From Blastocladiella britannica (lineage: Eukaryota; Blastocladiomycota; Blastocladiomycetes; Blastocladiales; Blastocladiaceae): a DNA stretch of 26,824 bases. Below are positions 1 through 9,239 of the stretch, in pieces. Numbering within the stretch: position 1 is the stretch's first letter; each line of letters starts with the position of its first letter. The notes under the pieces are model-generated. The model was given only the letters and a program-made list of their open reading frames with translations. It made no database searches and was not told the DNA's origin. The stretch spans positions 1 through 26,824 of the forward strand of contig MU624743.1 of assembly GCA_025349905.2 (NCBI GenBank), read 5' to 3'. A program made the position numbers and the translations under genes.

Positions 1-417
1 GAGGTTTTTCGGGGGCCGTGTCCAGTGTACAGCGTCTTTTCCGCAAGGGCGCGGGCCGCGGTGTCTAGCGCTTTATCTCGCACTGGGAGTTGGAGTCGAG
101 GGGCAAGCGTTCTGTGGTTGCGGGCCCTCCATTGGAGCCTCGAGAGCTTTCGTGGGCATGGGGACATGATAACATCGCGCACGGTTGTGTAAGGGATGTC
201 GAGTCTGGACAGCACTGCTTTCGTCATGACAGCGTACTCGCCCCAGTGGCCCGCCTTGTAGTCGTCAGCGTGCCGATCAGCGGCCTCGTTCCATTTTTCG
301 CCGTCATGGTCTTTGACCCACCGCAGCAGTAGACGGATGTTTTTTGAAGTGAGTAGCGGGTAGATATCCTGGTCTGCTTTAGGCGGACCTTCCTGGGAAA
401 GTGAATGAACGTGTTCT
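1..417 (-). mobile_element. 5'-truncated retroelement fragment with RNase H motif
   Basis: The minus strand is open from about 417 to the left window edge, preceded by an in-frame TAA near 420. At 276-320 it encodes WVKDHDGEKWNEAAD. This matches the last conserved block of type I RNase H (W-V-K-x-H-x-G-x3-N-E-x2-D), including the His and the final catalytic Asp. Such a domain is found in cellular RNase HI and at the C-terminus of many non-LTR retrotransposon polyproteins. The frame continues for more than 80 residues beyond the motif, as in a retroelement tail. The earlier RNase H motifs and any reverse transcriptase are absent, and the frame has no plausible start Met. I read it as a 5'-truncated LINE-like copy. 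It could instead be an exon of a host gene running off the left edge. The motif is clear; the element class is inference. Confidence 0.5.
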
Positions 418-433
418 CTTTAAAAAATCCTCA

Positions 434-3400
434 ATGATGGACGGCAACGACGACCACCACGCACCGTCGTCGCAACCGATATCCCAGCTGCTGCTGCGAT
501 CAACTACCCCGCACTCGGCCACGGGAATGCAATCCATGTCCAACCCCGTCACCCCCGATCCCGTCCCGCGCTCGTCTCGCTCGCGGTCGGCACCCACCAG
601 TATCAGGGGCAGTGCCAGGACCAGCACCGATGCGAGTATAACGCAATTCATGGCCCCACCCCCACTGCCGCCCCTGCCATTCACATCGGCAGCAGCTTCT
701 GAAATGATGAGCAGGGATCAACAGCAGATGCAACCGATAGCCACGCTGGACGAGTACCTAGCGACCCTACACCAGGTGCGCGCGCGCATGCTCGCGGGCG
801 AGACCGCGGCCGAGCACGCGCGGCACTTGCAGTCGACGCTGTCCCAGTTTGCGGCCGAGCGCGACCAATACAAGCACGACCTGCTGCGTGCACAGGGCGC
901 GCTGGCCGCCCAGGATACTGCGCACGCGCGCGAGTCGCGGCTGGCCGCCGAGACACTGGTGTCGCTGAAACTGGCGCTCTCGGACGCTGCTGCTGATCGC
1001 GACGCCTCGGCTTCCGACGCCGAGGTCCTGGGCGTGAGGTTGCATGGCGCCATAGACCGCGCGGCTGCGGCCGAGGCCGAGGTAGCGCAGTTGAGGGAAC
1101 AGGTGGCGGCGTACGTCGCTCACCCGCCCGTGCTCCCCGGTCCACCGTCGCCGGTGCCACTGCCACCAACAGGTCCGTCCGACGAGGACGATGGCGACGA
1201 AATGCAAAAACAACAACTGGCCGAACTGCAGCGGGCGCTGACGGCCGAGCGAGCGCGTGCGGTTGCCGCCGAGCGCAATGCCGTACAGGTGGCGCAGGAC
1301 CTTGGCGCCGCCAAGCACGAGCTGGCAATGGCGCACGCGCGCGCCGAGGCCGCCGAGCACGAGGCCAGCTTGCTGTCGTCGGCGATGCTGGCCAAATCAG
1401 ACATGCACCACGATGCGATGCGGGTGCTGGAGCGCGAGGCCGTGGACCTTCGCCGGAAATTGCAACTCGGCGTCGCTGTGGCTGCCAAGGCAGCGGCCGA
1501 GGATGAGGATGCACCACCGCTGCCACCACTGCCACCGCCCGAACACCTCGTGGCGGACCTTGCTGACGCCCGATCCCTCGTCAAGTCTCTGCAGCAGGGC
1601 ATGGATGGTGCCCAGGCGCGCACCGCCGACCTCGAGGCGCAGCTTCAGGAAGCGCGCCAGGAAATCGAGGTGGTTTCCTGTGAGCGCGATCTGCTGGTTC
1701 ACGAGACGCGCGATCTGGTCGATACCATCAAGGAGTGGAAGCAGCGCGCAGTGGAGGCACAACGACAGTTGCAGGAGTTGGAGCTGCAGCAGCAGGATGG
1801 AGCGCGCGCCGAGTCGCTTGCGTCCCACATTTCGATCCATGACACCAATCTGGGTGCTGGCGGTACGCCCTTATTTTTATGGACGTAAATAGAGGTCTCT
1901 GACAATTTTGTAATGTAGCACCCGGCCCAGGCGTGCCCACCGCGCTGGACAATCCGCTCATTGCAGAGTTGCACATGGAGCGGCAAAAGTTGCAGGATGC
2001 GCTCGCAGCATCGCGCGTCACGTCATTTGCCCAAGTGTCGGCGCTGCAGTCGCAAACTCAAGCGCTCGAGTCGGATCTGGCCGCCGCCGACGATCGGATC
2101 CACGAGCTCGAGGACTTGGTGGACGAGCTGCACTCTGACCTCGAGGCCCTGCGTGCATCACGACGTGACCGGTCTCCCAGATCCATTTCCTCTCGGGCCT
2201 CCACTCCTGCTGCATCGCCACCCATGGACGCCGCGACAAACTGCGGTCCTGAAGGGCAAGGCATGCGCCGATCGGCCAGCATGCAGGGCGAAATGGAGCA
2301 TCTGATGCGCCAGTTGCGGTCCGTGGACACGACGCGGGCGCGGCTGGAGGACCAGTGTGCGGTTCTATCTGGCCAGTCGCGGGCCGCAGCCGAACGAGCA
2401 GCCGCAGCCACTGCCGACCGCGATGCCGCCCAGCGCCGGGTCTCTGAGCTGCTGGACGTGTGCAAGGATCTGGAGCAACAGATCACGGACGGCGCCAAGC
2501 AGTTTGATGCGGCTCGCCGCGAGTGCGAGGCCGCGCACCGGCTGGCGATGGAGCGGCAGGCGCGCATGGAGGACTTGGAGCGGCAGTGTGCGGATGCGGC
2601 GGTCCGTGTCACCACTGCGCGCGACTTGGTCGCGGCCATGGCGGACAAGCGCGGCAGCGACGCGGCAGCAAAGGACGACGGCGAAGATGTGGCTGCGGAG
2701 ATGGAGCGGTTGCAGGACGAGGTATGCTTTGATTTCTCTTTTTTTTCAGTTTTTTTTTGAGGATACTCATCAAAGACATGGTGGACAGGTCCGACTCCTC
2801 AATACCGAGCTGGACCAAACGTCCAACCTGCTGGACGAAGCCAAGCGCACCGCCGAACGAGCTCTGCAACGCGCGACGCGAGCCGAGCAGGACAAGGCCG
2901 ACATGACGCGCGAGCTAGTGGAAATGCAAACCAAAGTGCAGGCGGCCGACGAGGCCGCGGAGCTGGTCGCGCGGGCGCGGGACACCGAGGCCGCCTTGGG
3001 GCAGGTGCGTACCGCGCGCGACGCGCTAGCGGTTCGGCTGGAAGAGTCCGAGAGCAAAGTGACGCGGCTGAACTCCGAGTACGTTGGCGCCATGGGCCGC
3101 GTGGCCGATCTGGCCGCCGAGAACGGGCAGCTGGCCGAGTCTCTGGCGGCCGCGCAGCACGACCTTGCGGAGACCCGGGCCGAGCTCGAGCCGCTAAAGG
3201 TCGAGCACGAACAACTCGCGGCCGAGTACTCGGAGGTGGCCGAGCAAGCGGCCGCAGCCATGGCCGCACGCGACGACGCGGTACAGGCTGCAAAGACTTC
3301 TGACGCTGCCGCCAAGGACGCAGAACGGCAGCGGCTCTTGACTCAGTCGACGCTCGTCGAGACCCAGAACCAGCTTACACTTGCCAACCGCCAGATTGAC

Positions 3401-5192
3401 CGATCGCGTACAGCTTCGGTCGGGTCGCCCGGTCCACACGGCCGCCGGCCCGGCACTCCGAGCACTCCGGGCCGCTCGACTGCTTCTGGTGGTGACCGTG
3501 CCACGGCAGCACAGCTCCAAGTGGACCTCACTGCGCGCGACCGTCAATTGGACGAGCTCCGCACGCAGTACGCCGATGTCGTACAGCAGGTACCTCCATT
3601 TAATTATTATTCCATTTCTTTTGGCGATACTGATACATAATAAAAACAGTTCCACGCCATTTCTGCCAAGTCCGCCGCCATGAAACGCGCCGTGTCGGCC
3701 AAGCTAGCGGCCCTCGACGCGCGCGAGCGCGACACACAATCGGTGCAGCTCGAGTTTGTGCAGCTGGAAAAGAACTACTTGGGCCAGATCGAGGAGCTGC
3801 ACGCGACCATCTCGGATCTGCGGGAAGCGCTGCAAGAAGCCCATGCGGCGATCGATGCCAAGGAAGGCGCGATCGCGGAGCTGGAGCACATGCTCGACGC
3901 GCAGCAGACGCAGGTGATTCCGGCGCACATCGCGCGGCGAGTCTCGGGCCGGTATTTTGCAGCCGATGATCACCAGCAAGAAGACGATGGGGACGACGAG
4001 GATCCGGCCACCGAACCCACATCGGCCATGGGCCAAGTGCGGCTTGCGATGCAGTCGCAAGAGACGGAGCACTTGCGTGACGAGATCCACGAACGTGAGC
4101 TCCGGCTCGTGTCAGCGCACGGCCAGATTGAGAAGCTCGCGACCGAGCTCTTGTGCGTGTGCGCCGAGCGCGACGACCTTGTGGCCAAGCTTCGCGCGGC
4201 GCAGGCGGCAGCTGCTACCGAGGCGGCGAACAAGGAACTGCAGCAGGCACAACTCCGCAACCATGCTACTGCCACGTCGTTGGGACCCACCGCGCTCGAC
4301 TCGATCATGACCATGGACGACGATGATCAAGTTGCACCACAGTTTTTCACCACCGCGCCGGCGGCTGCAGCAACGAGCGGATCGTCAGCAGCAGCAGCAG
4401 CCGAGGCGGCTTCGTCGCTCCAGCACGTAGCGCACGCCCTGGTCGAGCTCAAGCGCGAGTACACGGTCCGGGTCGCCGAACGCGACGAGCTGCAGCGCAA
4501 GCTGGCGCAAGAGCGCAAGTACTTTGCAAAGCGGTCGGCCGACGCCGACTCGGAGCGCGCGCAGCTACTGGATCACTTGGTGGCGCTCGAGGACAAGGCC
4601 GCGACAGTTGCCGCCAATGCCGCCGCAAGCCAGTCGGGGGTCGCAGCCGAAGAACGGGCTCGCGCGCAGCGATACAAGGGCAAGTACGTACGCGAAGCCG
4701 TGCACCGCGCCGCGCTCGTGCAGCAAAAGATTTATTTGACGTCCATGCTGCGGACATACCGGCAAGGGTACATGTCTCTTTTTCTTGAGCGTTTAGCTAC
4801 TGGCTCACCTTATTCATATCAACAGAGAGGAAACGTCGTGGCGACTGATCCAGGACCTTGGCATTTCCCGCCCAACCCGCGGCAGCACGCCCCTGCACCC
4901 TCGGACGCGGCTGCGCATGGGCATTTTGGCGGTGGTGGCGGCGATTCGGCTCACGCGACTGGCATTCAAGGCCCGCGCTCAACTGCAGCAGCTGCAGCGT
5001 TCGGAAGGATCGGCCACGCCCACCCCCAAGGGAACTTCACTACCGCTGCAGTCGTCATCCTCTGCGCCTTCGACTTCGAGGGCATTGGCAGCGAGACAGC
5101 GAACTGATAGCAATGTCAGTAGCGGCGGCGGAGCGGTGCCGGCCTCGACCGAGCAACTAGGATCGCGCCGTCGCATGAGCGGATCGAAGTGA
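434..5192 (+). CDS. PACT-domain coiled-coil protein, pericentrin/AKAP9-like MTOC scaffold
   Basis: Exons are 434-1862, 1919-2721, 2789-3589, 3650-4767 and 4826-5192, giving 1505 aa. Introns are 56-67 nt and every junction keeps frame. The first ~95 residues are Ser/Pro-rich. Most of the rest is Ala/Glu/Gln/Arg-rich coiled coil broken by disordered inserts. Residues ~1352-1440 hold a PACT-type centrosomal targeting region: RYKGKYVREAVHRAALVQQK followed by a leucine-rich segment, then after the last intron a basic-hydrophobic helix (LRMGILAVVAAIRLTRL). PACT domains anchor pericentrin, AKAP9 and the fungal spindle-pole proteins Pcp1/PcpA to centrosomes or spindle pole bodies, binding calmodulin or centrin-type partners. 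The role here is therefore gamma-tubulin/MTOC scaffolding (inference from the family). The ATG at 434 (a tandem ATGATG) is the first good start. The frame also reads upstream to a GTG at 401, which I reject. The 3' end converges on the next gene with only 57 nt between. Confidence 0.82.
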
Positions 5193-5249
5193 AGGGAGAG
5201 GCAACTCTTTTTTTTTTGTATAATAAGTATATATCATCAATGGGTATTT
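5193..5249. terminator. 57-nt convergent 3' ends, AT-rich
   Basis: The stop codons of the PACT gene (+) and the next gene (-) are only 57 nt apart. The gap contains a run of T followed by an AT-rich stretch (TATAATAAGTATATATC). Both transcripts probably share this as a polyadenylation zone and may overlap. Confidence 0.4.
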
Positions 5250-7082
5250 TTACTGAGTGCTGTTGCTGCGGCTGACTTGCGCCGCCTGCGCGCTCTTCAA
5301 GGCCGCGGCCATGACTGCCGAGTACCGGGCCATGTCGTCGGCGCTGGGCGACTGCGGGAGTACTCCGCCGCCAGGGACGACGGCGGTGAGAGGAACGGAG
5401 GCGGTAGAGGTAGCGACCGCAGCAGCGGTCACGCGACCATAGCTCGAGGCCCGAGCGGCGGCTGAGAGCGTCGATCCAACGCCGTGCATGGCGGGCGAGG
5501 GGTGTGTGCTCGACGGCATCGACGAGGAACGCGCGGCAACGGCGGCGGCGGCAGCAGCGGCGGCAGCAGCAGCCACATTGGGCGAGGCCGCGGCCAGCTT
5601 GGCCCATTTCTGCTGAAACAGCTGCTGCTGCTGTGGGGTCATCTTTTGATACTGCTGTTGTTGCAGTAGCAACTGCTGCTGTTGCTGCGATACCAGGGGC
5701 GGCGATTTTGCCGCCGCCAAGTTCTGCTGCTGTTTTTGTCCGAGCGGGGCTGCAGGTTGTGCCTGTGACGGAGGGTTGCTTGGCGTCGCTCCGACCGCCG
5801 ACGGCAACGTGCCGCACGGGTTATCGGATCGGCGCGCGCCAGCTGCGGCCGCCATGGCCGCGCGCGTCGACATGGTAGTGGCGCCGTCTGCGGTGGTCAT
5901 GGCCAGGAAGGCGGGACCGGGAACAGATCCTGCCAGCGCTGCCAGAGCCCGCTGGGTCGCGTGCGCCAGCGCCAGCTCGTGGGCTGGCAGGATCGCCGAA
6001 TCACTGGAGTCACTTGTATCAGTGCGAGCCACGTGCATGGCGTTGAGTGCACGTAAGCCCGCGGCCGTGACGCGCAGGCCTGCGTCCAGATCGGTCGCGG
6101 CAAGGTCCTGGATTGGCGCAATCGATTCAAGCTGCACAATCAGGGCCGCGGCCGCTTCTTCACGGTCGTGGTCGTACGTATTGTCGGATCGAGGGGAAGA
6201 GGAATACGAGTCCAGCACCGACAGAGCCATGGCCGCCGTGGTACCTCCCAGATCAGCGTCCGAGTCGTCACCGAGCGGCAGGTACGACGCGTACGGGTCG
6301 TAGCGCAAGCGTTGTGGCAAGCGCACCGGTCGGCGCGAGTAGTGCACGGGGTTGGGCTCGGCCTGTGACCGCACCCGGCGCGCTGGCTGCCGGTGCCGGG
6401 CAAGCGTGGTATGTGCGGGAGACCTCTCTTCGCTATTGTCGCCTCCGGTGGTAGTAGGCAGCCGGTAGAGTGTGGTGCGTTCCAGCGTCGAGTCGGCGGT
6501 GCTCGTGTGCTCGAGGTCTATTACCAACGGTCAGTCATGACTTTTGAGCGATCCAATCAGGTTAGACGTACGCCGGCTTAAACCGTAGCCGCGGTCCGCC
6601 GACGAAAACACCGGCAGCCGGTCCTTGCGCTTGAGTGTCAGGGCCGAGAGTGAGGTCCACGGCCGTGCTGGGCGCGGGGTGGCTCGGTCAGCATCGCACA
6701 CGCGCAAGTTGGGCGGCAGACGCACATACTGGGCCGAGATAGTGGCCACGGCGGTCCGCCAGTACGCTACCACGGCGGCCCGGCCAGCTGCGTGCGGGAG
6801 ACTGGTCACCACGGTCGCGCACATGGTCTCGAGTGCATTTTGGAACGCCTGCAGCGTAGTCATTTTGGGCACGGTGGTCGCCAACTCAGTCCAGGCGGCG
6901 GCGAGGGACGGGATCGCGGGCGGGGTCCTGTTCAAATTGTTGCCATGAGCTTTTGAAGGTAAACGAGGAAAAAGGGCTGCAACGGACAGGCAGAGCACCT
7001 CGGCCAGCATCTCCAGCAAGGGTGCGAGCTCGGTCATCATCATCCTCGGGCTGTCTGCTGTCGTCGCGTCGTCGTGGTGCAT
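5250..7082 (-). CDS. PolyQ/polyAla protein of unknown function
   Basis: Preferred exons on the minus strand are 7082-6988, 6927-6572 and 6517-5250, giving 572 aa. The second intron (6571-6518, GTACGT to ATAG) is required because the frame stops at 6531. The first (6987-6928, 60 nt, GTCCGT to ACAG) has no stop and is a multiple of three, so a 592-aa form without splicing is possible. I favour splicing because the segment is AT-richer than its flanks. The N-terminal ~150 residues are probably helical (TELAPLLEMLAEVL, TTLQAFQNALETM). The C-terminal half is low complexity: Gln tracts around 5605-5692, a run of about 12 Ala, and Ser/Pro stretches. I recognise no catalytic motif. PolyQ plus alanine tracts are common in fungal transcriptional co-regulators, but that is only suggestive. 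Residues around the middle (DSYSSSPRSD, TDTSDSSDSA) look like phosphorylation-prone linkers. Confidence 0.7.
5605..5692 (-). repeat. CAG/CTG-rich polyglutamine tract (coding)
   Basis: On the plus strand the segment is rich in CTG/TTG triplets, read as interrupted glutamine runs (QQQQQLLLQQQQ, TPQQQQLFQQKW) by the minus-strand gene. A GCC/GCG-coded alanine run lies just downstream at about 5540-5580. Interrupted triplet tracts of this kind are prone to length variation. Confidence 0.7.
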
Positions 7083-7120
7083 CTTAATGTCGCTGTGATA
7101 ATTTATAGGAAGAGAACGAA
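7083..7120. promoter_or_regulatory. Short divergent spacer
   Basis: Only about 40 nt (AATTTATAGG within) separate the start of the polyQ gene from the beginning of the pseudogene on the other strand. The polyQ gene promoter probably extends into the pseudogene sequence. No specific site is recognised. Confidence 0.25.
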
Positions 7121-8788
7121 ATGATCATCGTGCTCGCACGCCCGCCGTGGTCCTGTCCCCGATGAACTCCTTGTGCACCTCATGATCTTGCCGCCGACCC
7201 AATCCCTCCCGCGCTACCTGCGCAAAGACCTGCGTCAGACCGGCCGCTTCTCGCTCAGCGTGCTCTATATATCACGCCAACCTTGCCTATTGTTCGCGTC
7301 TGTTTATCCGTGAACTATGTGGCCGAACTCGAGCCGAGTATCAGCGCCGTGATGGCCAAGACACTTGATAGTCGCCAGGTCGCCACGCTCGACTGGCTGT
7401 GCGACCGCGCCGTTATCGTCCGGCCGGTCGTCTCAAACGTGGTCGATTCCGCCTCTCGCATCGGCGTACCCGTGCTCGATCGCATCAACGTTGCGATATT
7501 GCCTCCAACCGAATTTCCGCACACTGCCTTGGTCGTGGTGGGAACACGCCCCGATACGTGTCCCAACCACCTCGCCATGTGCCGGTGGCGGCGCGACTGC
7601 GCGGTTCTCGATGATCTCGCTCTTCAAATCGTGGTCATGGACATGGGTGATCCGTTCGACTCGACCTGGAACGCTTAGGACGAGGCGCTCCTTGCAATTC
7701 CTCGCCAACCGATATCCAAGACCTGGCGCGTCTGGGGGAGTGCGAGTTGCTCGCGAATCTCGAGCTGTGGGCGGCGATGGTGGACGATGGGCTCTTGCCG
7801 TCCGTTTTCATGGGCCATGATCCCCGATCCCCGGACTGATGGCAACCGCGACCAAATCGGTCCGCCCGGACGCTTTGGATTGGATTTGGCAAGCATCTGA
7901 CTCGGGGAAGATCCAATTTACTGTCTCGGATTGAGTGGATGCGACGCGAGAAACACATGTGCAAGTCATGAGCTGGCGGATGGCGCTCTGACCTGCCCGT
8001 GTCTGTCTGGGAACTCTCCGACCTCGATACCCGCGGCAATTTGCAAGCGTTCTGGGACACGAAGCGCGATCATCCCACCGTGGAACTGCCCTTTTCCGAT
8101 GGCTTGGTCACGGCGGATCCAGATGTGCTGGCATGGCTGGCAGAGCACCGCCACTACCCCGAAGTGCATGGGATTCGGATCAGTACAACGTGCACGATTG
8201 ATCTCACGTGGAAACAACGCAACCTGGATGGCTTCGAGGCAGCGATTGATTTTGCTTGGAGGGACACGGCCCACACCAATTTTAAGTCCGAGCTTGGCGG
8301 TTGCCTGTCGCGTGCCGCAACCAGAGGCGACACGGCGTATCCGAAACTGTTGTATGCACGCCCAATCCTCCACCAGGATATCGATTCAGCTCTGACCGCG
8401 TGGCTCCAGTGTATGCGCGAGCTCCAATTCGAGATTTGGAACCACTCTTACTGATTCGGATGTGTGAGACGTGGCCGGCCAAGGACGAAGCTACCATGAC
8501 AGTGGGTTTCGCCGGTTTGCCCAAGAGTTTGGCGCCGCCGAGGTGCCAGTCGCCGCCATGGAGCACTTGCTGGCATGCTCGGATCAAGTCGAGTACACGC
8601 GGCTCCTGGAGTGTCTTGCAGTGGAGGGACCGGCGTGCGGTGTGACAATTGCCGACTTTGAGGATCAGGCGCTTCAAGCGCACTGGGAGCAGATTTGTCG
8701 TGTTGCTCGTCGAATTGAATGGCATTACACGCGGTTGCTCGGACCTGGGTGGAAGTACTGTCGCTCCAGAACAATGAAAATTCACTAA
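7121..8788 (+). pseudogene. Degenerate ankyrin-like ('ALDW'-type) repeat gene
   Basis: Coding-like sequence continues on the plus strand but changes frame repeatedly. Frame 0 runs ~7161-7313 (DELLVHLMILPP, resembling the N-terminus of such proteins). Frame 2 runs 7283-7678 (ATLDWLCDRAVIV). Frame 1 runs to 7839 (DIQDLARLGECELL). Frame 0 runs to 7934 (RPDALDWIWQASDSGKIQF). Frame 1 runs 7999-8454 (PDVLAWLAEHRHYPEVHGI). Frame 2 runs 8471-8788 (AAMEHLLACSDQVEYTRLL). Units such as 'xALDWhhxxS' followed by a polar linker recall the divergent ankyrin-type repeats expanded in zoosporic fungi (recalled family knowledge, not searched). None of the frame changes coincides with plausible GT-AG introns, so I call a decayed gene. 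The pieces are in order and on one strand, which suggests one ancestral gene. Sequencing indels cannot be excluded, but at least five would be needed. Confidence 0.55.
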
Positions 8789-8789
8789 A

Positions 8790-9203
8790 ATGTTTTGCAA
8801 ATGCGCGTGCGCCGCCAATGCCACCATCATCCCCGTCGACGCCTGCGGCCAGTGCAAGATCGCGCTGTGCCTAGCGGTCGCCCGTCATGATAATGCCACG
8901 CTACCGGACCGCCCCGACTACCACTGCTCGCCGTCACCCGACACGGTCATGGACGCGCGGTGCTTTGACCGCGCCTCTCGAAAGGACGAGTGGATGGTCT
9001 CGGTGTACTTGGCGTTGCTCGCGGCCTTATTGTTTGTCGCGCTGTTCCGGCCGCTGCTCGATCCGCTATGGGCGAAAATCCGTGCCGTCCGTTCTCGTTT
9101 TGTTTCATTTCATTTTCCCCATGTCCGACCTATATGAATACAATTACAGAGCTCGGCCCACGCCCGATACGCGCGGCTCATGCACTCCGAGGCCGATGAT
9201 TGA
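8790..9203 (+). CDS. Small Cys-rich single-pass membrane protein
   Basis: Exons are 8790-9086 and 9150-9203, giving 116 aa. The intron (63 nt, GTCCGT to ACAG) is phase 0. It is supported because exon 2 gives a natural end, HARYARLMHSEADD, before TGA, whereas unspliced reading runs into unrelated sequence. The N-terminal ~65 residues contain eight cysteines (3, 5, 7, 19, 22, 27, 46, 58) and two N-glycosylation sequons (N10-A-T, N35-A-T), so they probably face the lumen or outside. Residues ~69-89 form one transmembrane helix (VSVYLALLAALLFVALF), followed by a short basic cytosolic tail. There is no cleavable signal peptide, so it is likely a reverse signal-anchor protein. I do not recognise the family. 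The ATG lies one base after the last stop of the pseudogene, so its promoter must lie within that decayed sequence. Confidence 0.62.
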
Positions 9204-9239
9204 ACAATCCAAAATATATAAAAAAAACATGCTTTAACA

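Noticed and set aside
90..332. 80-residue plus-strand frame
   Set aside because: It is the antisense shadow of the RNase H fragment, which carries the recognisable motif.
401..433. Upstream extension of the PACT gene to a GTG at 401
   Set aside because: GTG is not a normal nuclear start in fungi, and the tandem ATGATG at 434 is close by.
681..1535. 284-residue minus-strand frame
   Set aside because: Arg/Ala/Pro-rich antisense of the GC-rich coiled-coil exon; no motif.
7121..8788. Rescuing the ankyrin-like locus as a spliced gene
   Set aside because: No GT-AG pairs at the frame changes restore one frame; decay is simpler.
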